DNA of 64,000 nucleotides from Arthrobacter sp. V1I9 (GCF_030817075.1 NZ_JAUSYU010000001.1:3844001-3908000), one strand, 5' to 3'. Counted from the stretch's first letter, positions 18,533 to 28,632 are shown. Translations and numbers: made by a program. The notes: a model not told the origin generated them from the sequence alone.

Positions 18533-19973
18533 CGTGGCGGTAGTCGGTGCCGGACCCAACGGACTTGCAGCAGCAGCGGTGATGGCGCGCGCCGGGCTCT
18601 CGGTGGAGCTCTTCGAGGCCGGCAAAACCATCGGCGGCGGCACACGCACCAGCGAACTAATGCAGCCAGGACACTTCCACGACATCTGCTCGGCCGTCCA
18701 TCCGATGGCTGTGGCCTCGCCGTTCTTTAAGGCTTTTGAACTGTCCCGCCGGATAAACCTCATCACCCCTGACCTGTCCTATGGATCCCCCCTGGACGGC
18801 GGCCGGGCGGCCCTGGCCTTCCGGTCCCTGGACAAGACAGCCGCCGGACTGGGCCGCGACGGTGCTGCGTACCGTCGGCTGATGGCACCCCTCGTCGACC
18901 GTGTGGACGACGTTATGGACTTCACCCAGAACCAGCTCCTCCGTATCCCCCGCAATCCCATCGCGGCCGGAATCTTCGGCCTGCGGACGCTGGAGCAGGG
19001 AAGCGGCGTGTGGAACGCCCGGTTCAAGGAGGAATCAGCCCCGGCGCTGCTCGCCGGAGTGGCCGCCCATGCCATTTCGCATCAGCCATCCCTGGCCGCT
19101 TCCGGTGCCGGGCTGATGCTCGGGGCACTCGGACATGCGGGAGGCTGGCCTATCCCCGAAGGCGGCTCAGCTGCCATAGCCGCCGCGATGGCCGAGGACC
19201 TTGTTGCACACGGCGGTGTTATCCATACGGATGCCCCGATCGACCGGCTGGAAGATCTTCCCGCCACCCGCGCAACTTTGTTGAATGTCGCTCCCCAAGG
19301 GCTGCTGAACATGGCCGGTAACGCCCTGCCCGGGCGTTACCGCGGTGCTTTGGAATCCTTCAGGTACGGAAATGGCTCGTGCAAGGTGGACTTCATCCTC
19401 TCGGGACCCGTGCCGTGGGCTGCAAAAGAATTGGCTGACGCCGGTACCGTCCACCTGGGCGGTACGCGGGCAGAAGTGGCACGTTCGGAAAACGAAGTAA
19501 ACGCCGGCAAACACCCGGAACGCCCTTACGTCCTGGTGGCCCAACAATCCCGCTTCGACTCCGGGCGGGCGCCGGCCGGACACCACACCCTGTGGGCCTA
19601 CTGCCACGTTCCCACGGGGTCCACCAGGGACATGACGGAAGCCGTAACGGCGCAGGTGGAGCGCTTCGCGCCAGGGTTCCGGGACCTGGTAGTGGAGTCC
19701 AAGGCCATCACGGCTGCGGGGCTGGCAAAGTACAACCGGAATTATGTCGGCGGGGACTTCAGCGCGGGCACCATGGACTTGCTGAACCTGGTTCAAAGGC
19801 CTGTCGTATCCCCGGTCCCATGGCGGACCCCGTTGCGCGGCGTCTACCTTTGTTCTTCCTCCACGCCGCCAGGGCCTGGTGTTACCGGCATGCCCGGCTA
19901 TCACGCGGCGAAGTATGCCCTTCGGGACATGTTTGGCCTGTCCGTCCCCGCACTGGGACTGGCCGCAACCTAG
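18525..19973 (+). CDS. FAD-dependent oxidoreductase, phytoene-desaturase-like
   Basis: 482 residues. VAVVGAGPNGLAAAAVMARAG at the N-terminus is the GxGxxG dinucleotide fold followed by an acidic strand end (ELFEAG). The C-terminal LRGVYLCSSSTPPGPGVTG is the second FAD motif of the NAD(P)/FAD amine-oxidase/phytoene desaturase superfamily. The substrate is unknown; no carotenoid genes are nearby. The start overlaps the GT87-like gene end. AGGTCGGTACC upstream gives a modest ribosome site. Confidence 0.85.
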   Translation: MPDVAVVGAGPNGLAAAAVMARAGLSVELFEAGKTIGGGTRTSELMQPGHFHDICSAVHPMAVASPFFKAFELSRRINLITPDLSYGSPLDGGRAALAFRSLDKTAAGLGRDGAAYRRLMAPLVDRVDDVMDFTQNQLLRIPRNPIAAGIFGLRTLEQGSGVWNARFKEESAPALLAGVAAHAISHQPSLAASGAGLMLGALGHAGGWPIPEGGSAAIAAAMAEDLVAHGGVIHTDAPIDRLEDLPATRATLLNVAPQGLLNMAGNALPGRYRGALESFRYGNGSCKVDFILSGPVPWAAKELADAGTVHLGGTRAEVARSENEVNAGKHPERPYVLVAQQSRFDSGRAPAGHHTLWAYCHVPTGSTRDMTEAVTAQVERFAPGFRDLVVESKAITAAGLAKYNRNYVGGDFSAGTMDLLNLVQRPVVSPVPWRTPLRGVYLCSSSTPPGPGVTGMPGYHAAKYALRDMFGLSVPALGLAAT

Positions 19974-20043
19974 CCTCCTGTCATCCAGCGCACGCGGTGC
20001 GAAATGTGCCAAATCGACCGTGAAAGCAGGGGATAATGGCGCA

Positions 20044-22032
20044 ATGGGGATATCAACAAAACTTTCTTTAGGCATCGCTGCCGTCATTCTCGGAACATCG
20101 CTGGTTGCCTGCGACGACGGCAGGAGCGGCGCTGAAGCGGCCGCGGGGCAGTTGGCTACCGCAGTCTCCGGACTCGATGTGGGCTCCGTGCCGTTCGACG
20201 GCAAGGAATCAGCGGCTGCAAACGACCAGCTGAAAAAAGTCTTTGCGGCGCTGGATCCGCAGAAGCCCGCCGTCCAGGCGGGCGAGCTGGCCCTCGACGG
20301 CGACAACGCTTCCGCACCCCTGAACTACACCTGGAACTTCGGCGGCGCCGAGTGGAAGTACACCGTCTCCGCCAAATTCAAGAAGTCCGGGGACAAGTGG
20401 CTCACGGTCTGGGATCCCGCCACCCTGGCACCGGACCTTGCCGACAGCGAGATTTTGACCAAGGGTTCCCAATCGCCCCCGCGGGCAGATATTTTTGGTG
20501 CGGGCGACGTTCCCCTTGTGACTTACCGCCCCGTGGTGAACGTCGGCATTGACAAGCCCCAGCTGGGAGGCTCGGATCCCGCTGCTTCCGCCACCAAGCT
20601 TGCTGCGCTCGTAGGCGTGGACCCGGCGGCGTACGTCCAGCAGGTACAGGCCTCCGGTGCCGAAGCCTTTGTCTCCGCGATCACCCTGCGCGAAGAAGGC
20701 CGCACCATCACGAATGAGCAGATCGCAGCGATTCCCGGAGCCCGCGCCATTCCCGATACGGTGCCCTTGGCTCCCAGCCGCACGTTTGCGCGTGCCGTGC
20801 TGGGCTCGGTGGGCGAGGCCACAGCGGAGCAAATTGAAGCCTCAGAAGGCGAACTGACAGCGGGTGATGTCACCGGCGTCGGCGGCCTCCAGCAGCAGTA
20901 TGACGACCAGCTGCGGGGGACGGACGCCGTCGTCATCCGTGCCCAGCGCGCCGACCTGACCAGGGAAGATATCCAGGCCGCCGCAACGGATCCCCGCCGC
21001 GTGCTCTTCGAGGTGAAGCCAACGCCCGGAACGCCGCTGAAAACGACCCTGGACCCAAAGCTGCAGTCGCTGGCCGAGAGCACCCTGGAAGGTGTGGACC
21101 CGGCCTCCGCCATCGTTGCGCTCCGCCCCTCTACCGGCGCGGTCCTGGTGGCCGCCTCCGGGCCGGGAAGCAACGGCTACAACACCGCGATGCTGGGCCA
21201 GTACGCTCCCGGCTCCATTTTCAAGATGGTGGACTCGCTGGCAATGTTCCGCAATGGCATGACCCCCGAGTCGAAGGTCGAGTGCACGCCCACGTTGACG
21301 GTGGACGGGCGGAAGTTCAAGAACGCCGAGGGGTACCCGGAGGATTCCTTGGGTTCGGTGACGCTCCGCGATGCCTTCGCACACTCCTGCAATACGGCCT
21401 TTATCGCCGCGCGCGACACGGTCTCGCAAAGCCAGCTTGAATCAGCCGCGATGGCGATGGGCCTTGCCGTCGAAGCACCGACCCTCGGCGCAGCCGCCTT
21501 CCTGGGTTCCGTCCCCGGCGAGGCCGCCGGAACAGAACACGCTGCCTCGATGATCGGCCAGGGCAAGGTGCTGCTGTCACCCTTGGCGGCTGCCATGATG
21601 GCCGGCTCCGTGGCCAAGGGCGCGCCGGTTGCCCCGCAGCTGGTCTTGAATCCCGACGGCGGGGCCGCCGCTGAGGGAACAACCAGCGGTTCCACAGCCC
21701 CCGCTGCGCAGCCGTCTGCCACGGCTTCTGCCGAGGCGCCGTCACAGGCGTCCGATAACCCGATCACCGCTGACGAGGCAGCGTCCCTGGCGGACATGAT
21801 GCGGGCCGTGGTGACGTCGGGCCACGCGGGCTTCCTGTCCAGCGTCCCGGGCGCTCCCGTGGGAGCCAAGACCGGGACCGCCGAGTTCGGCAACGCGAAT
21901 CCGCCGAAGACCCACGCCTGGATTGTTGCGGTGCACGGTGACCTCGCCGTCGCCGTGTTTGTTGAGGACGGCGGCCTGGGTGCCACAACGTCGGGCCCGC
22001 TGCTGCAGAAGTTCTTGACAGCCGCGCGGTAA
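20044..22032 (+). CDS. lipoprotein penicillin-binding transpeptidase with NTF2-like N-terminal domain
   Basis: 662 residues from the ATG at 20044. A lipobox LVAC puts the lipidated cysteine at residue 23. Residues 35-150 resemble the MecA/NTF2-like domain, then a PBP dimerisation region, then a transpeptidase with active serine in SIFK (391-394), SCN (448-450) and KTG (609-611). A Ser/Ala-rich insertion lies at about 545-575. Such class B PBPs crosslink peptidoglycan; some are low-affinity for beta-lactams. An open frame extends 165 bases upstream over the previous gene end, but the lipoprotein start is clearly at 20044. Confidence 0.9.
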   Translation: MGISTKLSLGIAAVILGTSLVACDDGRSGAEAAAGQLATAVSGLDVGSVPFDGKESAAANDQLKKVFAALDPQKPAVQAGELALDGDNASAPLNYTWNFGGAEWKYTVSAKFKKSGDKWLTVWDPATLAPDLADSEILTKGSQSPPRADIFGAGDVPLVTYRPVVNVGIDKPQLGGSDPAASATKLAALVGVDPAAYVQQVQASGAEAFVSAITLREEGRTITNEQIAAIPGARAIPDTVPLAPSRTFARAVLGSVGEATAEQIEASEGELTAGDVTGVGGLQQQYDDQLRGTDAVVIRAQRADLTREDIQAAATDPRRVLFEVKPTPGTPLKTTLDPKLQSLAESTLEGVDPASAIVALRPSTGAVLVAASGPGSNGYNTAMLGQYAPGSIFKMVDSLAMFRNGMTPESKVECTPTLTVDGRKFKNAEGYPEDSLGSVTLRDAFAHSCNTAFIAARDTVSQSQLESAAMAMGLAVEAPTLGAAAFLGSVPGEAAGTEHAASMIGQGKVLLSPLAAAMMAGSVAKGAPVAPQLVLNPDGGAAAEGTTSGSTAPAAQPSATASAEAPSQASDNPITADEAASLADMMRAVVTSGHAGFLSSVPGAPVGAKTGTAEFGNANPPKTHAWIVAVHGDLAVAVFVEDGGLGATTSGPLLQKFLTAAR

Positions 22033-22077
22033 CTTCCGGAAAAAGTCCAGCGGGTGCGCCGTGGGAAGATGGAGTAC

Positions 22078-23760
22078 GTGGCCCATATTGACGTTTCCGG
22101 TATCGATTACTTCCTCTCCGACGGCACCCAGCTGCTCAATGGGGTGACCTTCAAGGTTCCGGACGGCACCAAAACCGCCCTGATTGGCCCCAACGGAACC
22201 GGCAAAACCACGTTGTTCCGGATCATCGCCGGGGACCTGGTTCCCGATGAAGGCGTGATCGGGCGCTCCGGCAACATGGGCATCATGCGCCAGTTTGTGG
22301 GACAGGTCCGCGACGGGTCCACTGTCCGCGACCTGCTGGTGTCCGCCGCCCCGCCCGCCCTGGCCGCAGCGGCCCGCGAAGTGGACGACGCCGAGCTGGC
22401 TATGGTGGAGGACGACGACGAACCCAGCCAAATGCGCTACGCCCAGGCCATCGTGGACTGGGGAGACGCAGGAGGATACGACGTCGAGACTGTCTGGGAC
22501 GAAGTATGCATGGCCGCGCTGGGACTTCCCTTTGACCGAGCGCAGCACCGTCCGGCGTCGACCCTCTCCGGCGGGGAGCAGAAGCGGCTTGTGCTGGAGG
22601 CGCTTTTTGCCGGACCCGACGACCTGCTGCTGCTGGATGAACCGGACAACTACCTGGACGTGCCCGGCAAGCGCTGGCTCGAGGACAAACTGAACGAATC
22701 GAAGAAGACCGTTTTCTTCATCAGCCACGACCGCGAACTGCTGAACAACGCCGCAGGGCGCATCGTTACGCTGGAACCGGGCATCAACGGCGCCGGTGCC
22801 TGGATCCACGGCGGCGGGTTCGGTTCGTACGTGGAGGCGCGGGCGGACCGGAACGCGCGCTTCGAGGAACTGCGCAAGCGGTGGGACGAGGAGCACATCA
22901 AGCTCAAGGAACTCGTCAACATGTACAAAAACAAGGCCGCATTCCGCTCCGACATGGCCAACAGGTACCACGCGGCCCAGACCCGCCTCGCGAAGTTCCT
23001 TGAGATCGGACCGCCCGAGGCGCTGCCCATCGAGCAGAACGTGCAGATGCGGCTCAAAGGCGGACGGACTGCCAAGCGCGCCATTGTTGCCGAGAAACTC
23101 GAACTCACCGGACTGATGAAGCCGTTCTCCACCGAGGTGTGGTTTGGCGACCGTGTGGGTGTCCTGGGATCCAACGGCTCTGGTAAATCCCACTTCCTGC
23201 GGCTGCTCGCCACCGGCGGGACCGACCCGGAACGCGAGCACCTGCCGGTGTCCGACGTCGAGATTGCCGAAGTGCCGCACGAGGGCACCGTTAAACTCGG
23301 CGCAAGGATCCGTCCAGGCTTCTTTGCCCAGACGCACGTCCGGCCGGACCTGCTCGGAAAGACGCTGCTGGAAATCCTGCACCGCGGCGACGAACACCGG
23401 TCCGGCCTGGGCCGGGAGGCAGCAGCCGGTGCTCTGGATGGCTACGGGCTGGCAGCCCAGTCCGAGCAGAAGTACGAGTCCCTGTCCGGCGGCCAGCAGG
23501 CCCGCTTCCAGATCCTGCTCCTGCAGCTCAGCGGCGCCACCCTGCTGCTTTTGGACGAGCCCACGGACAACCTGGACCTGCACTCAGCTGAGGCGTTGGA
23601 GCGGGCCATCGACCACTTCGAGGGGACCGTCCTGGCCGTGACGCACGACCGCTGGTTCGCGCGGACCTTCGACCGCTTCCTGGTGTTCGGTTCAGACGGC
23701 AAGGTGTACGAGTCAGACGGGCCGGTGTGGGACGAGAAACGCGTGGTTCGCACACGCTGA
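22078..23760 (+). CDS. ABC-F family ATPase
   Basis: About 560 residues with two nucleotide-binding domains and no membrane segments. Walker A GPNGTGKTT and signature LSGGEQKR in the first; GSNGSGKSH and LSGGQQAR in the second; both followed by Walker B LLLLDEP. The region between them is charged and helical. ABC-F proteins act on ribosomes (translation factors or antibiotic protection). GTG 22078 is preferred because GGGAAG stands 9 bases upstream and the protein then starts VAHIDVSGIDYF; ATG 22069 and GTG 22054 are in-frame alternatives. Confidence 0.9.
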   Translation: MAHIDVSGIDYFLSDGTQLLNGVTFKVPDGTKTALIGPNGTGKTTLFRIIAGDLVPDEGVIGRSGNMGIMRQFVGQVRDGSTVRDLLVSAAPPALAAAAREVDDAELAMVEDDDEPSQMRYAQAIVDWGDAGGYDVETVWDEVCMAALGLPFDRAQHRPASTLSGGEQKRLVLEALFAGPDDLLLLDEPDNYLDVPGKRWLEDKLNESKKTVFFISHDRELLNNAAGRIVTLEPGINGAGAWIHGGGFGSYVEARADRNARFEELRKRWDEEHIKLKELVNMYKNKAAFRSDMANRYHAAQTRLAKFLEIGPPEALPIEQNVQMRLKGGRTAKRAIVAEKLELTGLMKPFSTEVWFGDRVGVLGSNGSGKSHFLRLLATGGTDPEREHLPVSDVEIAEVPHEGTVKLGARIRPGFFAQTHVRPDLLGKTLLEILHRGDEHRSGLGREAAAGALDGYGLAAQSEQKYESLSGGQQARFQILLLQLSGATLLLLDEPTDNLDLHSAEALERAIDHFEGTVLAVTHDRWFARTFDRFLVFGSDGKVYESDGPVWDEKRVVRTR

Positions 23761-23813
23761 CGCGTTGTGGCAGTACTGGCTGAATAGGACAACTCTGTGA
23801 AAGTAGTGAATGT

Positions 23814-25010
23814 ATGAGCATAAATACCGGAACGGAACAGCATGCCGGCTTAAAGGCAGCGGCCGCAGCCACGTTCGTTGTCTTCGGCATCAACGGTTTG
23901 GTGTTCGCCAGTTGGGCAGCCCGGATCCCCGCAGTTACCGACACCCTGGAGATCACCTCCGGCCAGATGGGCACCCTGCTGCTCTGCACCGCCGTCGGTT
24001 CACTGCTCGCCCTGCCTACGGCCGGTTGGGTGGTGGGCAGGATCGGCACGGCCAACACCGTGCGCTTTGGCGGACTGCTGGCCTCGGCGGCCGGTGTGGG
24101 CATCGCGCTCTCCCTGGCCGCGGCGTCCATTCCGGGCACGGCCATCGCCCTGTTCTTCTTTGGCATAGCGATCGGCCTCTGGGATGTGTCCCAGAACATT
24201 GAAGGGGCCGACGTCGAGCACAAGCTTCGGCGCACCATCATGCCCCAGTTCCACGCGGCCTTCAGCGGCGGCGCCTTTGTGGGTGCCCTCATCGGCGCAG
24301 GACTGTCCAACCTCGGGGTCGGACTGCCGGTGCACCTGCTGGTCATCGCGGGCATCGTGCTGCTGGTGACGATGACCGTTCCGCGATACTTCCTTCCGCA
24401 CATCACGGCACTTGTGCCCGCGGATGGGGAGCCGAAAGCCGCCAAGGGCCCCTCGGCCTGGCGGGACGGCAGGACCTTGCTCATCGGCGTTGTTGTCCTC
24501 GGAGCCACCCTGACCGAGGGCGCAGGCAATGACTGGATCGCCAAGGCATCCGTTGACGGCCTGGGCACCTCCGAATCGACCGGCGCCCTGATGTTCGCCC
24601 TCTTTGTCCTGGCCATGACAGCCATGCGATTCCTCGGCGGCCGTGTCATCGACCAGTACGGCCGCGTCGCCGTCCTCCGCGCCAGCATGGCAGCAGCCGC
24701 CGCCGGCCTTTGCCTCTTCGTCTTGGCCGGGAACGTGTGGCTCGCCGCGGTGGGGGCCGCGCTCTGGGGCGTAGGCGCTGCCTTGGCCTTCCCCATGGGA
24801 ATGTCCGCTGCTGCCGACGATCCCCGGCACGCAGCAGCGAGGGTCTCCGTGGTCTCCACCCTCGGATACATCTCATTCCTGGCCGGCCCGCCCCTGCTGG
24901 GATACCTGGGCGACCTCACCGGGATCCACCTCGCGCTGCTGGCAATCCTTGCCCCCATCCTCCTCGCTCTCCTGCTCGCCGGCGCGGCCAAACCGCTGAA
25001 GGTCAAGTAG
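23814..25010 (+). CDS. MFS transporter
   Basis: 398 residues with about 12 hydrophobic segments. FGINGLVFASWAARIPA at the first helix and GLWDVSQNIEGADVEH at the loop after helix 4 are characteristic of the small YbjJ-like branch of the major facilitator superfamily. AMRFLGGRVIDQYGR is the second-half repeat of the loop 2-3 motif. The substrate is unknown. The ATG is 53 bases after the ABC-F gene, with a weak ribosome site. Confidence 0.88.
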   Translation: MSINTGTEQHAGLKAAAAATFVVFGINGLVFASWAARIPAVTDTLEITSGQMGTLLLCTAVGSLLALPTAGWVVGRIGTANTVRFGGLLASAAGVGIALSLAAASIPGTAIALFFFGIAIGLWDVSQNIEGADVEHKLRRTIMPQFHAAFSGGAFVGALIGAGLSNLGVGLPVHLLVIAGIVLLVTMTVPRYFLPHITALVPADGEPKAAKGPSAWRDGRTLLIGVVVLGATLTEGAGNDWIAKASVDGLGTSESTGALMFALFVLAMTAMRFLGGRVIDQYGRVAVLRASMAAAAAGLCLFVLAGNVWLAAVGAALWGVGAALAFPMGMSAAADDPRHAAARVSVVSTLGYISFLAGPPLLGYLGDLTGIHLALLAILAPILLALLLAGAAKPLKVK

Positions 25011-25088
25011 GCGGCACAGCCGGAAGGAGGGCTGGCGAGCCGTTGACGAGGCGGTAGCCAGGCACACCGGCGGCGGTATGGTGAGGGC

Positions 25089-26585
25089 ATGCAGAGGAAG
25101 TGGCATAAGGGCCATCGCTGGATCAGCCGTACGGACAGATACCTTGTACGGCATGTATCAAGGCTGCCGGGCGGGAACCATGATGACTTCTTCCGGCGGC
25201 TCTCTGCTGCGGGGAACCACGGAAAACTTTGGATGGGCGTGGCCGCCGTCCTCGCCACCATCCCCGGCTGGCCACGACGCGCGGCACTTCACGGACTGAT
25301 TGCGCAGGCGGTGGCCTCCGCTGTTACCAACGGAATATTCAAGACCCTGCTGCCCCGGGCCCGCCCGCTGCCCGAACACCTGCCCGTATTCCGGTTTGTG
25401 CATCCACAGCCCCGGAGCTCGTCCATGCCGTCGGGCCATTCAGCTTCGGCTGTGGCGTTCGCCGTAGGGGCAGGGCTGGTCAAGCCCGCTTTGGGTGCTG
25501 CATTGGCCCCGGCAGCGCTGGGAGTGGCGTACTCCCGCGTTCATACGGGCGCACATTGGCCCTCGGACGTGGTGTTCGGGTCAGTCCTTGGAGCCGGCGC
25601 CGCTCTGGTGACACGTCGGTGGTGGCCTGTCCGTCCGCCCATTCCGCACGCAGCCAGGACCTGGACCACGGCGCCTCAACTGCCCCGCGGAAAGGGGCTG
25701 TCGATTGTGGTCAACACTCTGGGTGGTTCCTTTACGGAAGAGACAGCTGCCGCGCTGCTGCAGGTATTCCCCGAGGCGTATATAAAGACAGTGCAGCCGG
25801 AGGATGACCTGCTGGAGGCAATCAGCCACACGGCGGACCTTCATGGAACCCGGGCACTGGGGGTGTGGGGTGGCGATGGAACAGTGGGAGCTGCCGCGGC
25901 TGCCGCCGTCGAGCGGTCACTGCCGCTGTTGGTCCTGCCCGGCGGAACCCTCAACCACTTTGCCCGCGACGCCGGAACGGGGGGCCTCAAGGAAGCCCTG
26001 ACAGCGGCGTCGAGAGGTGAAGCTGCTTTGGCCGACGTCGGGACCGTTACGGTTGAACGCGGCCTCGCCGGGAAGCCTCAAACCGCGGAAGTGATCATGC
26101 TCAACACTTCGAGTGTGGGTTTGTATCCCGATTTTGTCCGGCGGCGTGAACAATTGCGGCCGGCACTCGGAAAACCCCTCGCCGGCGTCGTGGCCATGTT
26201 CCGGACGTTCGCTGCGGGCACTCCCACCGCCCTGACGGTGGACGGCAGGCTGCACAAGGTATGGATCGCCTACGTGGGACGGGGCCGCTACTTTCCCCGC
26301 GACCACGCCCCGCTGCTGCGCCCGTTGCTGGACGACGGCGTCCTGGACGTCCGCATGATCACGGCAGACGAGTCCTTCGCCCGGCTGCGGCTGCTGTGGT
26401 CCGTGCTGACAGGCACGGTGACCACTTCACGTATCACCCACCTGTCGGAGGCAAAGGAGGTACGAATCGCAGCAGGCGGATCACCGATGGCACTGGCCGT
26501 CGACGGCGAGGCGCTGGCCGGGGTCCGCAGCGTGGCCTACCGGGTCCTGCCCCGGGCCCTCACCTACTACTCCCCCCGCCCCTGA
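25089..26585 (+). CDS. PAP2 phosphatase-diacylglycerol kinase fusion
   Basis: 498 residues. The first 185 form a membrane PAP2 phosphatase: KTLLPRARP, PSGHSAS and SRVHTGAHWPSDV are the three conserved motifs with the catalytic histidines. From about residue 200 a DAGK/sphingosine-kinase-like catalytic domain follows: GVWGGDGTVGAAA and LLVLPGGTLNHFARD. One protein could dephosphorylate a phosphatidate-type lipid and rephosphorylate diacylglycerol or a related lipid, though the true substrates are unknown. The fusion is known in actinobacteria. It is separated by 78 bases from the MFS gene. Confidence 0.88.
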   Translation: MQRKWHKGHRWISRTDRYLVRHVSRLPGGNHDDFFRRLSAAGNHGKLWMGVAAVLATIPGWPRRAALHGLIAQAVASAVTNGIFKTLLPRARPLPEHLPVFRFVHPQPRSSSMPSGHSASAVAFAVGAGLVKPALGAALAPAALGVAYSRVHTGAHWPSDVVFGSVLGAGAALVTRRWWPVRPPIPHAARTWTTAPQLPRGKGLSIVVNTLGGSFTEETAAALLQVFPEAYIKTVQPEDDLLEAISHTADLHGTRALGVWGGDGTVGAAAAAAVERSLPLLVLPGGTLNHFARDAGTGGLKEALTAASRGEAALADVGTVTVERGLAGKPQTAEVIMLNTSSVGLYPDFVRRREQLRPALGKPLAGVVAMFRTFAAGTPTALTVDGRLHKVWIAYVGRGRYFPRDHAPLLRPLLDDGVLDVRMITADESFARLRLLWSVLTGTVTTSRITHLSEAKEVRIAAGGSPMALAVDGEALAGVRSVAYRVLPRALTYYSPRP

Positions 26586-26797
26586 TGGAGATCGTCCGTG
26601 ACGAAATTCCCCCGCGGCCTTGACCGAATTCTTACCTGACGGTGTGACCGGGGATCATCCAGGGGGACTACCCCGGTTCACCCCTGAATCATCCCTGAGA
26701 CCGGCGGAAACAGGGCCGGGCATCGGTAGCGTGGTGGATACCCAAGCGTCCCGAAACATCTGCCGCAGCCACGCGCTGCCGTCCGAAGGAACAATCA

Positions 26798-27730
26798 ATG
26801 ATTGAGGCAACAGGCCTGACCAAGGTCTACGGCGGAAAAACCGCCGTGGCAGGGGTCAGCTTTACCGTCCAAGCAGGGCAGGTCACGGGTTTCCTGGGCC
26901 CGAACGGCGCCGGCAAGTCCACCACGATGCGCATGATCATGGGGTTGGACCGGCCGACGTCGGGCTCCGTTACCGTCAACGGGCGGCCCTACGCGGAGCA
27001 CAAAGCGCCGCTGCACGAGGTGGGCGCGCTGCTGGACGCCAAGGCCGTACACACCAGCCGCAGTGCCTACAACCATCTGCTCGCCATGGCCGCCACGCAC
27101 AACATTCCCAAAGCGAGGGTCCGGGAAGTCATCGAAATGACCGGACTGGAAGCGGTGGCCCGCAAGAAGGCCGGCGGTTTCTCGCTGGGCATGGGCCAGC
27201 GGCTGGGAATCGCTGCGGCACTGCTGGGTGACCCGCAGACGCTGATCCTGGACGAGCCCGTCAACGGCCTGGACCCGGAGGGTGTCCTGTGGGTCCGCAA
27301 CCTGGTCCGGTACCTCGCCAACCAGGGCAAAACGATCTTCCTCTCCTCGCACCTGATGAGCGAAATGGCACAGACCGCGGACCACCTGATCGTGATCGGC
27401 CGCGGGCGGATCATTGCCGATGCCCCCGTCAAGGAGATCATCGCCGGAACCCGGCAGGCCAGGACCATGGTCCGCACCAGCGCGGCCCTGCAGCTGTCTG
27501 CCCTGCTGGCCGGCGACGGCGTCACGGTGGACCAGAGCGAGCCCGAAACCCTCGAAGTGGCTGGCATGGATTCCCGCCGGATCGCCCAGGTGGCCCTGGA
27601 CAACGGCATCCTGCTCTACGAGCTCACCCCGCAGCTCTCCTCCCTGGAAGACGCGTACTTCGACCTCACCAAGGACGAAGTGGAATACCACTCGCACCTG
27701 ACCGGCGAACCGGCAGTGGCAGGAAAGTAA
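26798..27730 (+). CDS. ABC transporter ATP-binding protein
   Basis: 310 residues. Walker A GPNGAGKST, signature LGMGQR (a degenerate LSGGQ, with FSLGMGQRLGIA), Walker B TLILDEPVNGLDPEG. The C-terminal extension of about 90 residues is typical of ATPases paired with ABC-2 drug or lantibiotic exporters. GAAGGA stands before the ATG. It is first of four co-directional genes (permease, histidine kinase, response regulator), suggesting an export system controlled by its own two-component pair. The 212-bp upstream region has repeated ATCATCC blocks. Confidence 0.92.
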   Translation: MIEATGLTKVYGGKTAVAGVSFTVQAGQVTGFLGPNGAGKSTTMRMIMGLDRPTSGSVTVNGRPYAEHKAPLHEVGALLDAKAVHTSRSAYNHLLAMAATHNIPKARVREVIEMTGLEAVARKKAGGFSLGMGQRLGIAAALLGDPQTLILDEPVNGLDPEGVLWVRNLVRYLANQGKTIFLSSHLMSEMAQTADHLIVIGRGRIIADAPVKEIIAGTRQARTMVRTSAALQLSALLAGDGVTVDQSEPETLEVAGMDSRRIAQVALDNGILLYELTPQLSSLEDAYFDLTKDEVEYHSHLTGEPAVAGK

Positions 27731-27735
27731 GGACG

Positions 27736-28632
27736 ATGAGCACCATGACTGATACCCGCACGGCGCCCACCCGTTCCTCTGCCGGCTCGAAAGGCGTCAC
27801 CTTTGGCGGCGTCCTCCGGTCCGAATGGATCAAGCTGTGGTCGCTGATGTCCACCCGCATCCTGCTGCTGCTGACACTGGCCGCCATCATCGGAATCGGC
27901 GCGCTGGCAGTACTGATCCGCTACACCTACCTCGATGAGATGGTCCGCAGCGCCAGGGACCAGGGCCAGACGATGACCCCCGAAATGCTCGAGGCATCCT
28001 TCCCCCCGGGCTCCGGCTTTGACCTCTACAACCTGCCCAACGCAGGCCTCCAGATCGGCATCCTGATCCTCGGATCACTGGCAGTCCTCTTTATGTCCTC
28101 TGAATACGCCACCGGAATGATCCGTTCCACCATGAACGCCGTCCCGCGGCGCACCCCGGCCTTTGTGGCCAAAGCGATCATCCTTGCGGTCATCTCCTAC
28201 GTGATCACCACCATCGCCGGAGTAGCTACCTTCCTGATCGCCATGCCGGTATTCCAGGGAATGGGCTTCGACCTCGACTGGTCCACCGACGGCGTGCTGT
28301 ACAGCATCTTCACCGGCGGCCTTTACGTAGCCGGCGTTGCCCTGATCGGCCTCTCACTGGGAACCCTGCTGCGCAACTCCGCCGGCGGCATCACGGTCCT
28401 GGTGGCGATGTTCTTTGTCCTGTCCATCGCCGCCGGCTTCATGACCCTCATCCCCGGTGAATTCTGGAAGTACGTTCCGCAGTACATCCCCAGCGAGGCC
28501 GGCGGACGGTTCCTGTCGATCGGCCACACCGACGGCGTGATTGATCCCTGGCACGGCGGCCTGATCTTTCTGGGCTACGTGCTGCTGTTCCTGGTTCCGG
28601 CAATGATCGTGTTGAAGAAGCGCGACGTCTGA
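27736..28632 (+). CDS. ABC-2 type permease
   Basis: 298 residues, starting 5 bases after the ATPase stop behind AAGGA. About six hydrophobic segments: one at about 35-60, then a large outside loop, then five from about 105 onward, with AVLFMSSEYATGMIRSTM typical of ABC-2 permeases of the antibiotic-export type. It partners the preceding ATPase. The cargo cannot be deduced. Confidence 0.88.
   Translation: MSTMTDTRTAPTRSSAGSKGVTFGGVLRSEWIKLWSLMSTRILLLLTLAAIIGIGALAVLIRYTYLDEMVRSARDQGQTMTPEMLEASFPPGSGFDLYNLPNAGLQIGILILGSLAVLFMSSEYATGMIRSTMNAVPRRTPAFVAKAIILAVISYVITTIAGVATFLIAMPVFQGMGFDLDWSTDGVLYSIFTGGLYVAGVALIGLSLGTLLRNSAGGITVLVAMFFVLSIAAGFMTLIPGEFWKYVPQYIPSEAGGRFLSIGHTDGVIDPWHGGLIFLGYVLLFLVPAMIVLKKRDV

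Noticed and set aside
21742..23583. 613-codon minus-strand frame
   Set aside because: Antisense to the PBP and ABC-F genes, whose active-site motifs are intact; no domain on the minus strand.
23528..25261. 577-codon minus-strand frame
   Set aside because: Antisense shadow of the ABC-F and MFS genes; repetitive Ala/Pro/Arg content only.
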